NCBI RefSeq assembly: GCF_010725885.1
Contig: NZ_AP022600.1
Coordinates: 3,224,001 to 3,288,000, forward strand
Length of the DNA: 64,000 bases
DNA from: Mycolicibacterium tokaiense
Lineage (GTDB): Bacteria; Actinomycetota; Actinomycetes; Mycobacteriales; Mycobacteriaceae
Reading direction: 5' to 3'
A program made the position numbers and the translations under genes. How positions within the stretch are numbered: the first letter of the stretch is position 1; each line of letters begins with the position of its first letter. Below the pieces are notes generated by a model, which was given only the letters and a program-made list of their open reading frames with translations, was not told the DNA's origin and ran no database searches. Of the stretch, positions 24,732-36,964 are shown piece by piece.

Positions 24732-26834
24732 GTGGCACAGGACGTGCTCACCGACCTCACCAAGGTCCGCAACATCGGCATCATGGCGCACATCGATGCC
24801 GGCAAGACGACAACAACCGAACGCATCCTCTTCTACACCGGTATCAGCTACAAGATCGGTGAGGTGCACGACGGTGCCGCCACGATGGACTGGATGGAGC
24901 AGGAGCAGGAGCGGGGTATCACCATCACCTCGGCTGCCACCACCTGCTTCTGGAACGACAACCAGATCAACATCATCGACACCCCCGGACACGTCGACTT
25001 CACCGTCGAGGTGGAGCGCTCGCTGCGCGTGCTCGACGGCGCCGTGGCCGTGTTCGACGGCAAAGAGGGTGTGGAGCCGCAGTCCGAGCAGGTGTGGCGC
25101 CAGGCCGACAAGTACGACGTCCCGCGTATCTGCTTCGTCAACAAGATGGACAAGCTGGGCGCCGACTTCTACTTCTCGGTGCAGACCATGAAGGACCGCC
25201 TCGGCGCGAACGTCGTCCCGATCCAGCTGCCGATCGGCTCCGAAGGTGACTTCGAGGGCGTCGTCGACCTGGTCGAGATGAAGGCCAAGGTGTGGCGCGG
25301 CGAGACCAAGCTCGGCGAGAAGTACGACACCGTCGACATCCCGGCCGATCTCCAGGAAAAGGCCGAGGAATACCGCACCGCCATGATCGAGGCCATCGCC
25401 GAGACCGACGATGAGCTCATGGAGAAGTACCTCGGCGGCGAGGAACTGACCGTCGAGGAGATCAAGAGCGGCCTGCGCAAGCTGACCATCACGTCCGCCG
25501 GTTACCCGGTGCTGTGCGGCTCCGCGTTCAAGAACAAGGGCGTGCAGCCCATGCTCGACGCGGTGATCGACTACCTGCCGAACCCGCTGGACGTCCCGGC
25601 CGCCGAAGGTCACGTGCCGAACAAGGAAGACGAGATCATCTCGCGGAAGCCCTCCGCCGATGAGCCGTTCTCGGGCCTGGCGTTCAAGGTCGCCACGCAC
25701 CCGTTCTTCGGCAAGCTGACCTACGTCCGCGTCTACTCCGGCAAGGTCGACTCCGGCTCGCAGGTGGTCAACTCCACCAAGGGCAAGAAGGAGCGCCTGG
25801 GCAAGCTGTTCCAGATGCACTCCAACAAGGAGAACCCGGTCGAGTCGGCGTCCGCCGGCCACATCTACGCGGTGATCGGCCTCAAGGACACCACCACCGG
25901 TGACACCCTGAGCGACCCGAACAACCAGATCGTGCTGGAGTCGATGACCTTCCCGGATCCGGTGATCCAGGTGGCCATCGAGCCCAAGACCAAGAGCGAC
26001 CAGGAGAAGCTGGGCACGGCCATCCAGAAGCTGGCCGAAGAAGACCCCACCTTCAAGGTGCACCTGGACCAGGAGACCGGCCAGACCGTCATCGGCGGTA
26101 TGGGCGAGCTGCACCTGGACATCCTGGTGGACCGCATGCGTCGCGAGTTCAAGGTCGAGGCCAACGTCGGCAAGCCGCAGGTGGCCTACCGCGAGACGAT
26201 CAAGCGCGCCGTCAACAACGTCGAGTTCACCCACAAGAAGCAGACGGGTGGCTCCGGCCAGTTCGCGAAGGTCATCATCAACCTCGAGCCGTTCATCGGC
26301 GAGGACGGTGCCACCTACGAGTTCGAGAACAAGGTCACCGGTGGCCGCGTTCCGCGCGAGTACATCCCGTCGGTGGATGCCGGCGCCCAGGACGCCATGC
26401 AGTACGGCGTGCTGGCCGGTTACCCGCTGGTGAACGTCAAGGTGACGCTGCTCGACGGTCAGTACCATGACGTCGACTCGTCGGAAATGGCGTTCAAGAT
26501 CGCCGGTTCCCAGGCGCTGAAGAAGGCCGCCGGACAGGCGCAGCCGGTCATCCTGGAGCCGATCATGGCCGTCGAGGTCACCACGCCCGAGGACTACATG
26601 GGTGATGTGATCGGCGACCTGAACTCCCGCCGTGGTCAGATCCAGGCCATGGAGGAGCGCAGCGGTGCGCGCGTCGTCAAGGCGCAGGTTCCGCTGTCCG
26701 AAATGTTCGGCTACGTCGGCGACCTCCGGTCGAAGACCCAGGGCCGGGCGAACTACTCCATGGTGTTCGACTCGTACGCTGAAGTTCCGGCGAACGTGTC
26801 GAAGGAGATCATCGCCAAGGCGACCGGAGAATAA
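24732..26834 (+). CDS. fusA: elongation factor G
   Basis: Encodes EF-G (700 aa), the GTPase that drives ribosomal translocation and recycling. The G1 loop AHIDAGKT is at residues 19-26, DTPGHVDF is G3 and NKMDKLGAD is G4; domains II-V continue to the C-terminus. The GTG at 24732 begins the conserved [18 protein letters not shown] when read as Met. It follows rpsG in the str operon and precedes tuf by 83 bp. Confidence 0.98.
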   Translation: MAQDVLTDLTKVRNIGIMAHIDAGKTTTTERILFYTGISYKIGEVHDGAATMDWMEQEQERGITITSAATTCFWNDNQINIIDTPGHVDFTVEVERSLRVLDGAVAVFDGKEGVEPQSEQVWRQADKYDVPRICFVNKMDKLGADFYFSVQTMKDRLGANVVPIQLPIGSEGDFEGVVDLVEMKAKVWRGETKLGEKYDTVDIPADLQEKAEEYRTAMIEAIAETDDELMEKYLGGEELTVEEIKSGLRKLTITSAGYPVLCGSAFKNKGVQPMLDAVIDYLPNPLDVPAAEGHVPNKEDEIISRKPSADEPFSGLAFKVATHPFFGKLTYVRVYSGKVDSGSQVVNSTKGKKERLGKLFQMHSNKENPVESASAGHIYAVIGLKDTTTGDTLSDPNNQIVLESMTFPDPVIQVAIEPKTKSDQEKLGTAIQKLAEEDPTFKVHLDQETGQTVIGGMGELHLDILVDRMRREFKVEANVGKPQVAYRETIKRAVNNVEFTHKKQTGGSGQFAKVIINLEPFIGEDGATYEFENKVTGGRVPREYIPSVDAGAQDAMQYGVLAGYPLVNVKVTLLDGQYHDVDSSEMAFKIAGSQALKKAAGQAQPVILEPIMAVEVTTPEDYMGDVIGDLNSRRGQIQAMEERSGARVVKAQVPLSEMFGYVGDLRSKTQGRANYSMVFDSYAEVPANVSKEIIAKATGE

Positions 26835-26917
26835 CCTCCGGTGGTCGGCGGACCACACAACTGAACAGTCAAAACCTGCTTTAACCAAAGCACCAACAAG
26901 TCCAGGAGGACACAGAA

Positions 26918-28108
26918 GTGGCGAAGGCGAAGTTCGAGCGGACGAAGCCGCACGTCAACATCGGGACCATCGGTCACGTTGACCACGGCAAGACCACTCT
27001 CACTGCAGCAATCACCAAGGTTCTGCACGACAAGTACCCCGATTTGAACGAGTCGCGTGCATTCGACCAGATCGACAATGCGCCCGAAGAGCGTCAGCGC
27101 GGTATCACCATCAACATCTCCCACGTGGAGTACCAGACCGAGAAGCGTCACTACGCGCACGTCGACGCCCCCGGCCACGCTGACTACATCAAGAACATGA
27201 TCACCGGTGCCGCCCAGATGGACGGCGCAATCCTGGTGGTCGCCGCCACCGACGGCCCCATGCCGCAGACCCGTGAGCACGTGCTGCTGGGTCGCCAGGT
27301 CGGCGTGCCCTACATCCTGGTCGCGCTGAACAAGTCCGACATGGTCGACGACGAAGAGCTGCTCGAGCTCGTCGAGATGGAGGTCCGCGAACTGCTGGCC
27401 GCTCAGGACTTCGACGAGGACGCCCCCGTCATCCGCGTGTCCGCCCTGAAGGCGCTCGAGGGCGACGAGAAGTGGGTCAAGTCCGTCGAGGAGCTCATGG
27501 AGGCCGTCGACGAGTCCATCCCGGACCCGGTTCGCGAGACCGACAAGCCGTTCCTGATGCCCGTCGAGGACGTCTTCACCATCACCGGTCGTGGCACCGT
27601 GGTGACCGGTCGCGTCGAGCGTGGCGTGATCAACGTGAACGAGGAAGTCGAGATCGTCGGCATCCGCCCCGGCACCACCAAGACCACGGTCACCGGTGTC
27701 GAGATGTTCCGCAAGCTGCTCGACCAGGGCCAGGCCGGCGACAACGTTGGTCTGCTGGTTCGTGGTGTGAAGCGTGAGGACGTCGAGCGTGGCCAGGTTG
27801 TGGTCAAGCCCGGCACCACCACCCCGCACACCGAGTTCGAGGGCAGCGTCTACATCCTGTCCAAGGACGAGGGCGGCCGCCACACGCCGTTCTTCAACAA
27901 CTACCGCCCGCAGTTCTACTTCCGTACCACGGACGTGACCGGCGTGGTGACCCTCCCCGAGGGCACCGAGATGGTGATGCCCGGTGACAACACCGACATC
28001 TCCGTCAAGCTGATCCAGCCCGTGGCCATGGACGAGGGCCTGCGCTTCGCGATCCGCGAGGGTGGCCGTACCGTCGGCGCCGGCCGCGTCACCAAGATCA
28101 CCAAGTGA
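26918..28108 (+). CDS. tuf: elongation factor Tu
   Basis: Encodes EF-Tu (396 aa), which delivers aminoacyl-tRNA to the ribosome as a GTP complex. The G1 motif GHVDHGKT is at residues 19-26, with DAPGHADY (G3) and NKSDMVDD (G4). GTG 26918 is preceded by the strong site AGGAGGA. It is the last gene of the str operon, and a large hairpin terminator follows. Confidence 0.98.
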   Translation: MAKAKFERTKPHVNIGTIGHVDHGKTTLTAAITKVLHDKYPDLNESRAFDQIDNAPEERQRGITINISHVEYQTEKRHYAHVDAPGHADYIKNMITGAAQMDGAILVVAATDGPMPQTREHVLLGRQVGVPYILVALNKSDMVDDEELLELVEMEVRELLAAQDFDEDAPVIRVSALKALEGDEKWVKSVEELMEAVDESIPDPVRETDKPFLMPVEDVFTITGRGTVVTGRVERGVINVNEEVEIVGIRPGTTKTTVTGVEMFRKLLDQGQAGDNVGLLVRGVKREDVERGQVVVKPGTTTPHTEFEGSVYILSKDEGGRHTPFFNNYRPQFYFRTTDVTGVVTLPEGTEMVMPGDNTDISVKLIQPVAMDEGLRFAIREGGRTVGAGRVTKITK

Positions 28109-28126
28109 TCTAGCTTTTCGCTCAAG

Positions 28127-28162
28127 AGCGGCGCTCACCCGAGGGGGTGGGCGCCGCTTTTG
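28127..28162 (+). terminator. Rho-independent terminator after tuf
   Basis: AGCGGCGCTCACCC and GGGTGGGCGCCGCT form a long stem with a short loop, followed by TTTTGTT. It starts 19 bp after the tuf stop. Confidence 0.9.
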
Positions 28163-28197
28163 TTGTGAGCCGGGCTGGTTGAGGGCCGCTGGGGCTG

Positions 28198-28253
28198 ACA
28201 AGTGTGCGGTTTACTGCGGGACACGCCGCTGTGGCTGAGTAGGGCACACATGT
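28198..28253 (+). repeat. 56-bp intergenic repeat, copy 3
   Basis: Begins ACAAGTGTGCGGTTTACTGC and ends GGCACACATGT, with one mismatch (A for T) in the left terminal repeat. The internal sequence GGGACACGCCGCTGTGGCTG places it with copies 1 and 2. The right end extends to GCACACATGTGTGC. It lies 36 bp past the tuf terminator and 61 bp before the cutinase start, in the same orientation as the other copies. Confidence 0.9.
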
Positions 28254-28313
28254 GTGCCCGGGGGAGAGGGCGCTGGGTGTAACTTCTGGGGCCGCGGCCA
28301 CGATGAACATCAC

Positions 28314-29144
28314 GTGCTTCGACGTCTAGCTGCCATCATGGGTGCCCTCGCGATCGCCGGTTCGGCCCTGGCCACCGGCACCGCCGCCGCTGAACCGCTG
28401 TGCCCCGATGTGCACTGGATCGGTGCGGCCGGTTCCGGCGAGCGCGGGCCCGAGGCGACCCAGAACGGCGGCATGGGCCCGGTGATGTACCGGTCCTACC
28501 TCAACTTCCAGCAGCGCGCGGCCGCCAACGGCCAGACCGTCACTGCCGAGCCTGTCGTCTACCCCGCGACCGAGGTGCCCCTCGATGGCGGCATCCTCGA
28601 CTGGGCCGGCTTCATCGGCAGCGTCGATCAGGGCGCCGGGGCGCTGGCCAACCAGTACGCCACCTTTGTGCAGCGCTGCCCGGGCAGCAAGGTCGTGGTG
28701 GCCGGTTACTCGCAGGGCGCGATGGTGGTGCACCGCAACCTCGCCGCCCTCGACGTCAGCCCCAACCTGTCCGCCGCGTTGCTGATCGCCGACGGCGACC
28801 GCCGCCCGGAGGACCCCACACTCAACCTGGGCACCGCGAGCCTGCAGCCCGGCGAGCGCCTCGGCGTCGCGCAGGACTGGCCCATCCTGGCCCACGCCCC
28901 GGCGCCGCTGCCCGTGACGGTGGGAAGCCGCACCATCAGCGTCTGCGAATACGGCGACCCGGTGTGTGATTACGACCCCGACTCCGACGATGACGAGGTG
29001 TCGGCGCGGGCGATCGCCATCCACACCAGCTACGCCAAAGGTGACTACAGCTGGGTGGCACCGCTGAACCAACTGGTGTCGATGGCACCGGCGCCGGTGG
29101 TGCCGCTGCCGGCTCCGGTTCCCGCGCCCGTTCCGGGGGTCTGA
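28314..29144 (+). CDS. secreted cutinase family esterase
   Basis: About 276 aa from GTG 28314: a signal peptide (LRRLAAIMGALAIAGSALA), then a cutinase domain with LCPDVHWIGAAGSGE, the nucleophile motif GYSQGAMVVH, the Asp in YGDPVCDYDPD and His in AIHTSYAKGDY, and a Pro/Ala/Val-rich C-terminal tail. Mycobacterial cutinase-like proteins are secreted esterases or phospholipases acting on lipids. The start is uncertain because no ribosome-binding site is visible; GTG 28254 lies in the repeat end and is rejected, and ATG 28338 would shorten the signal peptide. It follows the str operon in a separate unit. Confidence 0.82.
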   Translation: MLRRLAAIMGALAIAGSALATGTAAAEPLCPDVHWIGAAGSGERGPEATQNGGMGPVMYRSYLNFQQRAAANGQTVTAEPVVYPATEVPLDGGILDWAGFIGSVDQGAGALANQYATFVQRCPGSKVVVAGYSQGAMVVHRNLAALDVSPNLSAALLIADGDRRPEDPTLNLGTASLQPGERLGVAQDWPILAHAPAPLPVTVGSRTISVCEYGDPVCDYDPDSDDDEVSARAIAIHTSYAKGDYSWVAPLNQLVSMAPAPVVPLPAPVPAPVPGV

Positions 29145-29168
29145 GCGCACTGCTTGCCGCTACGGTGA

Positions 29169-32082
<2,914 letters not shown>

Positions 32083-32096
<14 letters not shown>

Positions 32097-32931
32097 GGTA
32101 GACCTCCAGCGTGCAGCACTTGACCGAGCCGCCACCCTTGAGCAGCTCGGACAGATCGACGGGGATGGGTTCGAATCCGAGCGTGGCCACCTGCTCGGCG
32201 AAACCGTGTGCGGCAGCGGGCATGACCACGTGCCTGCCGTCGGAGACCACGTTGAGCCCCAGCACATAGGCGTCGGCCGAGGTGACTTCGATTGCGTCGG
32301 GGAACAGCTGCAGCAGGGTCGCGCGCGACTGCTCGGTGAAGGCGGGCGGGTAGTAGGCGACGGTGGTGTCGTCGAGGACGGCCAGCGCCGTATCGAGGTG
32401 GTAGAACCGCGGGTCGGTCAGCTGCAGGGTCACCACCGGCAGCCCGGTCAGGGCGGCCACCTCGGCGTGCGCGGCCTCGTCAGTGCGGAAACCGGTGCCC
32501 GCCAGAATCATCGGGCCGACCACCAGCAGATCGCCCTGGCCCTCGTTGAGGTGTTCGGTGAAGCGGGGGGTGTAGCCGGCCGCCGTCATCCACGCGGCGT
32601 AGGCCTGCGCCTCACCGGCGCGCTCGGCGTACTTGAAGCGGGCGACGATCGCGGTGTCGCCGATCACCAGGCCACCGTTGGCGGCGTACACCATGTCGGG
32701 CAGCCCCACCTCGGGGGACACCAGGTCGACGGTGTGGCCGAGGCTCAGATAGACCTGGCGCAGCTCATCCCACTGGGCCAGCGCGCGCGCCGGGTCGACC
32801 GGGGTGGAGGTGTCCATCCACGGGTTGATCGCGTAGTCGACGGTGAAATGGATGGGCGCGGTCATGGCGTAGCGGCGCAGCGTGGCGGCGCGCGTCGGAG
32901 TGGCGGCGGTGGCGATGTCGGAAACCGTCAT
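32083..32931 (-). CDS. dimethylargininase/amidinohydrolase family protein
   Basis: A 282-aa guanidine-modifying hydrolase (Rv2323c-like). DMVYAANGGLVIGD near residue 79, FYHLDTALAVLD and the C-terminal GGSVKCCTLEVYR, which supplies the likely nucleophilic Cys, are typical of dimethylarginine dimethylaminohydrolases. It would hydrolyse arginine or a methylated arginine to citrulline or ornithine-level products, feeding rocD immediately downstream. ATG 32931 is chosen over the upstream start at 32973; both lack a strong ribosome-binding site. It is divergent from an AsnC-type regulator. Confidence 0.87.
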
Positions 32932-32956
32932 GTCATGAGGATATTTTCGGGCTGAG

Positions 32957-33036
32957 ACGCAATCAATCTTCACTCATTGCGTGTCGAGGTAGCATCTGTT
33001 GCGTACATCTAGCAGCAGTAGCGATTTGTTGCGCAA
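32957..33036. promoter_or_regulatory. TTGCG-type repeat cluster in the divergent region
   Basis: ACGCAAT (32957-32963) and ATTGCGT (32976-32982) form a perfect 7-bp inverted repeat with 12 bp between. Further TTGCGT (32999) and the palindrome TTGCGCAA (33029-33036) repeat the same core. Multiple spaced half-sites next to an AsnC-type gene suggest an array bound by an oligomeric regulator. Confidence 0.45.
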
Positions 33037-33052
33037 GAGAGGGGTGACGTCG

Positions 33053-33505
33053 GTGGATCGTCTGGATGAGACCGACGAGCTGATCCTGGCCGAGCTCGCC
33101 GAGCACGCCCGGGCCACGTTCGCGGAGATCGGGGAGCGCGTCAGCCTTTCTGCGCCGGCTGTCAAGCGGCGGGTGGACCGGATGATCGACGGCGGGGTCA
33201 TCCGGGGCTTCACCACGGTGATCGATCGGCAGGCCCTGGGCTGGACCACCGAGGCCTACGTCCAGGTGTATTGCCACGGAACGATTTCCCCCGATCAACT
33301 GCAGGCGGCGTGGGTGAACATGCCGGAGGTGGTCGCGGCCGCCACGGTGACCGGCACCGCCGACGCGATCCTGCACGTGCTGGCCCGCGACATGCGGCAC
33401 CTGGAGTCCACGCTGGAGCAGATCCGGGCCAGCGCCGACATCGAACGCAGTGAGAGCATCGTGGTGCTGTCGAATCTGATCGACCGCTCACCGCCGGGGA
33501 GCTAG
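33053..33505 (+). CDS. Lrp/AsnC family regulator of the rocD operon
   Basis: A 150-aa AsnC-type regulator (Rv2324-like). The helix-turn-helix (LDETDELILAELAEHARATF, then SLSAPAVKRRVDRM) is followed by the RAM ligand domain. GTG 33053 is chosen because GAGAGGGG lies 8 bases upstream; GTG 33044 and TTG 32999 are alternatives. It is divergent from the DDAH-like gene and rocD, the same trio as in M. tuberculosis, so it probably senses arginine or ornithine and controls that operon. Confidence 0.88.
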   Translation: MDRLDETDELILAELAEHARATFAEIGERVSLSAPAVKRRVDRMIDGGVIRGFTTVIDRQALGWTTEAYVQVYCHGTISPDQLQAAWVNMPEVVAAATVTGTADAILHVLARDMRHLESTLEQIRASADIERSESIVVLSNLIDRSPPGS

Positions 33506-33547
33506 GGTGCGGCGCCGCCGGGCGTGCTGATCGTGTAGACAACTTGC

Positions 33548-34711
33548 GTGGGAATTGTCATTGTCGGCGGCGGTCTGGCCGCGACCCGCGTCGCCGAGCA
33601 ACTGCGCCGCGCGGAGTACGACGGATCCGTCACCATCGTCAGCGACGAGGTGCACCTGCCTTACGACCGGCCGCCGCTGTCAAAAGAGGTGCTGCGCGCG
33701 CAGGTCGACGACGTGACGCTCAAGCCGCTGGAGTTCTACGACGAAAGAAACATCACGCTGCTGTTGGGGTCTGCGGCCACCGGCATCGACGGTGACGCCA
33801 AGACGGTCCGGTTGGACAACGGCACCGAACTGGCGTACGACGACCTGATCATCGCCACCGGGCTGGTGCCGCGGCGCATCCCGTCGTTCCCCGACCTGGA
33901 GGGCGTTCGGGTACTGCGCACCCTCGACGAGAGCCTGGCGCTGCGCAGCCACGCGGCGCAGGCCCAGCGGGCCGTGGTCATCGGTGCCGGGTTCATCGGC
34001 TGTGAGGTGGCGGCCAGCCTGCGGGGCCTCGGGGTGGACGTGGTGCTCGTCGAGCCGCAACCGGCCCCGTTGGCGTCGGTCCTGGGGGTGCAGATCGGTG
34101 AGCTGGTCGCCCGGTTGCACCGCGCCGAGGGAACCGACGTCCGCACCGGGGTCGGGGTGTCGGAGATCGTGGGACACACCCACGTGGAGAAGGTCGTCCT
34201 GACCGACGGCAGCGAGGTCGACGCCGACCTGGTGGTGGTGGGCATCGGCTCGCGGCCGGCCACCGACTGGCTGGCCGGCACCGGTGTGGCGGTGGACAAC
34301 GGGGTGATCTGCGACAACGTGGGCCGCACCACCGTCCCGCACATCTGGGCCCTCGGTGACGTGGCCTCGTGGCAAGACGCCCTGGGACATCAAGCGCGCG
34401 TGGAACATTGGAGCAACGTCGCCGAACAGGCCCGGGTTCTGGTGCCGTCGCTGCTGGGCGCCACCCCTCCCGAGGCGGTGGTGGTGCCGTACTTCTGGAG
34501 TGACCAGTACGACGTCAAGATCCAGTGCCTGGGCGAGCCCGAAGGCGACGACGTGGTGCACCTGGTGGAGGACGACGGCCGTAAGTTCCTGGCGTACTAC
34601 GAACGCGAAGGCGCCCTGGTCGGCGTGGTCGGTGGGGGCATGCCCGGCAAGGTGATGAAGGTACGCGCCAAGATCGCTGCAGGCGCGGCCATCTCAGAGA
34701 TCCTCACCTGA
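33548..34711 (+). CDS. NAD(P)H-ferredoxin reductase, FAD-dependent
   Basis: A 387-aa pyridine-nucleotide-disulphide-type ferredoxin reductase (Rv0688-like). The FAD motif IVGGGLAATRVAE is at the N-terminus, YDRPPLSKEVL follows, the second Rossmann motif is IGAGFIGCEVAASL, and GDVASW closes the FAD site. It would reduce ferredoxins that serve P450s or oxygenases. No ribosome-binding site precedes the GTG; the sequence TGTAGACAAC ending a few bases upstream hints at a leaderless transcript. Its stop is 2 bp from that of the convergent mftR. Confidence 0.9.
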   Translation: MGIVIVGGGLAATRVAEQLRRAEYDGSVTIVSDEVHLPYDRPPLSKEVLRAQVDDVTLKPLEFYDERNITLLLGSAATGIDGDAKTVRLDNGTELAYDDLIIATGLVPRRIPSFPDLEGVRVLRTLDESLALRSHAAQAQRAVVIGAGFIGCEVAASLRGLGVDVVLVEPQPAPLASVLGVQIGELVARLHRAEGTDVRTGVGVSEIVGHTHVEKVVLTDGSEVDADLVVVGIGSRPATDWLAGTGVAVDNGVICDNVGRTTVPHIWALGDVASWQDALGHQARVEHWSNVAEQARVLVPSLLGATPPEAVVVPYFWSDQYDVKIQCLGEPEGDDVVHLVEDDGRKFLAYYEREGALVGVVGGGMPGKVMKVRAKIAAGAAISEILT

Positions 34712-34713
34712 GC

Positions 34714-35298
34714 TCACAGCCCGGCGGCCACCACGTCGAAGGCCTGGCCCAGGGCGTCGGTGAGGGCCACGGAGTCGTCAGCCAGCCAGTGTTCGTAGGC
34801 CGACAAGGCCACCCCCAGCATCATCCACCCGACGGCCTGGGGGCCGATGTCGGTGGGCTGCTGTCGGCGGCGATGGGCCACGAACTCGGCGATCACCGTC
34901 CGCCAGCCCGCGTACATCGTCATCGAATATGCCTGCAGCTCAGCGGTTTCCAGAATCAACCGCATTCGCTCGCGGTGGCGCACCGCCTCCATGGCGTCGA
35001 AGGTGTTGAACGCCAGCAGCCCTGAGCGCAGCGCGTCCCGCAGCGGCACCTGGGCGTCGATGCTGTCGAACAGCTCGCGCAGCTGGGCGAGGTGCACGTC
35101 GAAGTCACCCCAGGGCAGCGCGCTCTTGGATGCGTAGTAGCGGAACAGGGTGCGGCGGGCGATCCCCGCTGCCGTCGCCACGTCGTCCACGCTCACCGCG
35201 CCGAAGCCGCGGGCGCAGAACAGGTCGATGGCGACGTCCGCGATGTGGTCGCGCGTCGTGGACCGTTTACGCCCGAGCTGGGGCCGACCAGAAGTCAC
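34714..35298 (-). CDS. mftR: mycofactocin system TetR-family regulator MftR
   Basis: A 194-aa TetR-type repressor placed divergently from mftA, the conserved position of MftR. The helix-turn-helix is [20 protein letters not shown] ... [20 protein letters not shown]. MftR is known to repress the mft genes and to be released by long-chain acyl-CoA. GTG 35298 opens the frame. The 93-bp gap to mftA holds the shared control region. Confidence 0.92.
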   Translation of the reverse strand: MTSGRPQLGRKRSTTRDHIADVAIDLFCARGFGAVSVDDVATAAGIARRTLFRYYASKSALPWGDFDVHLAQLRELFDSIDAQVPLRDALRSGLLAFNTFDAMEAVRHRERMRLILETAELQAYSMTMYAGWRTVIAEFVAHRRRQQPTDIGPQAVGWMMLGVALSAYEHWLADDSVALTDALGQAFDVVAAGL

Positions 35299-35335
35299 CG
35301 GTGAATCTCCTCTTCCTTTTCGGCACTGGATGCCA

Positions 35336-35363
35336 TATTGTGATCCGAACCCGACGCTGTGTC
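35336..35363 (+). promoter_or_regulatory. mftA promoter and possible MftR site
   Basis: TATTGT (35336-35341) is a good TANNNT -10 for mftA, with a weak -35. Just past the expected start site lies GACGCTGTGTC (35353-35363), an imperfect palindrome with one mismatched pair, where a bound repressor would block transcription. I have not matched it to a published MftR motif. Confidence 0.4.
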
Positions 35364-35391
35364 GAGTGTCACATCACGAAGGGAGTGCAGC

Positions 35392-35487
35392 ATGGATAAC
35401 GATTCGCAGGGTGTCGCCGACGCCGAACTGGTCACCGAGTCGCTGGTCGAAGAGGTGTCCATCGACGGGATGTGCGGGGTCTACTGA
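35392..35487 (+). CDS. mftA: mycofactocin precursor peptide MftA
   Basis: A 31-residue ribosomal peptide. The C-terminal octapeptide IDGMCGVY is the hallmark of MftA: MftC decarboxylates the last Tyr and crosslinks it to the neighbouring Val, and MftE then releases the modified Val-Tyr. The remainder is an acidic leader ([18 protein letters not shown]) that binds MftB. AAGGGAG lies 7 bases before the ATG. It is the first gene of the mft operon; mftB starts 3 bases after its stop. Confidence 0.96.
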   Translation: MDNDSQGVADAELVTESLVEEVSIDGMCGVY

Positions 35488-35489
35488 TC

Positions 35490-35783
35490 ATGAGCAGCGC
35501 GCCGGCGGTGTCCTTCGATCCGGGTCTGGGGTGGCGGTTGCATCCGCAGGTGGCGGTACGGCCGGAGCCGTTCGGCGCGCTGCTGTATCACTTCGGTACC
35601 CGCAAGCTGTCCTTCCTGAAGAACCGCACCATCCTGGAGTTGGTGCAGACCCTCGACGCCCATCCCGACGTGCGCGCCGCGTGTCGCGCTGCCGGGGTCG
35701 ACGACGACGCCGCCGCGCCGTACCTGCAGGCGCTGGCCACCCTCGCTTCATCGAACATGCTTGTGCGCAAGGAGAATTCATGA
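35490..35783 (+). CDS. mftB: mycofactocin peptide chaperone MftB
   Basis: A 97-aa RiPP recognition element protein that binds the MftA leader and presents it to MftC. GWRLHPQVAVRPEPFGALLYHF and KLSFLKNRTILELV fit the winged-helix PqqD-like fold. ATG 35490 is immediately after the mftA stop, and its own stop overlaps mftC as ATGA, so translation of the three genes is linked. Confidence 0.94.
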   Translation: MSSAPAVSFDPGLGWRLHPQVAVRPEPFGALLYHFGTRKLSFLKNRTILELVQTLDAHPDVRAACRAAGVDDDAAAPYLQALATLASSNMLVRKENS

Positions 35784-36961
35784 CTGCTACGCTGCCCGTC
35801 CCACGGCTGGTCGATCAGTTCGAGCGGGGCCTGGATGCGCCGATCTGCCTGACCTGGGAGCTGACCTACGCCTGCAACCTGGCCTGTCTGCACTGCCTGT
35901 CGGCCTCGGGTAAACGCGACCCGCGGGAGCTGAGTACCGAGCAGTGCAAGGCGATCATCGACGAGCTCGAGCGCATGCAGGTGTTCTACGTCAACATCGG
36001 TGGCGGGGAGCCGACCGTGCGCCCGGATTTCTGGGAGCTGGTCGACTACGCCACCGACCACCACGTCGGGGTGAAGTTCTCCACCAACGGGGTGCGGATC
36101 ACCGAGGCCGTGGCGGCCAAACTGGCGGCCAGCGATTACGTCGACGTGCAGATCTCCCTCGACGGGGCCACCGCGGAGGTCAACGACGCGGTGCGCGGGC
36201 GGGGTTCCTACGACATGGCCATCCGCGCGCTGACCAACCTCGCCGAGGCCGGCTTCCGTGACGCGAAGATCTCAGTGGTGGTGACCCGCCACAACGTCGA
36301 CCAGCTCGACGAATTCAAAGCCCTGGCCGACCGTTTCGGTGCCACCTTGCGCATCACCCGGCTGCGTCCCTCCGGGCGCGGCGCCGACGTGTGGGACGAG
36401 CTGCACCCGACCGCCGCGCAGCAGGTCCAGCTCTACGACTGGCTGGTGGCCCACGGTGAGCGGGTGCTCACCGGCGACTCGTTCTTCCACCTGTCCGGCC
36501 TCGGCGCCCCGGGCGCACTGGCCGGGCTCAACCTGTGTGGCGCCGGGCGGGTGGTCTGCCTGATCGACCCGATCGGTGACGTCTACGCCTGCCCGTTCGC
36601 CATCCACGACAAGTTCCTGGCCGGAAACCTGGTTTCCGACGGCGGCTTCGCCCAGGTCTGGCAGCACGCACCGCTGTTCCGCGAGTTGCGGGAACCGCAG
36701 TCGGCGGGCGCCTGCGCGTCGTGCAACCACTACGACGCCTGCCGCGGCGGGTGTATGGCCGCGAAGTTCTTCACCGGGCTGCCGCTGGATGGGCCCGACC
36801 CCGAATGTGTGCAGGGCTACGGCGAATCCGCGCTGGCCGGCGATCGCACCAAGCCCAAGCCGTCGGGGGACCACTCCCGCACCACCAAGGGTCGCAACGA
36901 CCCGGTGCTGCTCACCTTGAGCGCTCCCCCCAAGAAGTTCTGCAACGAAAGTCCGGTGTGA
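35780..36961 (+). CDS. mftC: mycofactocin radical SAM maturase MftC
   Basis: A 393-aa radical SAM enzyme. The SAM cluster motif CNLACLHC uses Cys32, Cys36 and Cys39; a C-terminal SPASM region with CASCNHYDACRGGC holds auxiliary iron-sulfur clusters. It catalyses oxidative decarboxylation of the MftA C-terminal Tyr and the carbon-carbon bond to Val. ATGA overlap with mftB and a 3-base gap to mftD indicate one operon. Confidence 0.96.
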   Translation: MTATLPVPRLVDQFERGLDAPICLTWELTYACNLACLHCLSASGKRDPRELSTEQCKAIIDELERMQVFYVNIGGGEPTVRPDFWELVDYATDHHVGVKFSTNGVRITEAVAAKLAASDYVDVQISLDGATAEVNDAVRGRGSYDMAIRALTNLAEAGFRDAKISVVVTRHNVDQLDEFKALADRFGATLRITRLRPSGRGADVWDELHPTAAQQVQLYDWLVAHGERVLTGDSFFHLSGLGAPGALAGLNLCGAGRVVCLIDPIGDVYACPFAIHDKFLAGNLVSDGGFAQVWQHAPLFRELREPQSAGACASCNHYDACRGGCMAAKFFTGLPLDGPDPECVQGYGESALAGDRTKPKPSGDHSRTTKGRNDPVLLTLSAPPKKFCNESPV

Positions 36962-36964
36962 GTC

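Noticed and set aside
24726..26888. 720-codon minus-strand frame opposite fusA
   Set aside because: Antisense shadow of a full-length EF-G gene.
28254..28313. GTG at 28254 as the cutinase start
   Set aside because: It lies in the end of the repeat, adds 20 unconserved residues before the signal peptide and has no ribosome-binding site.
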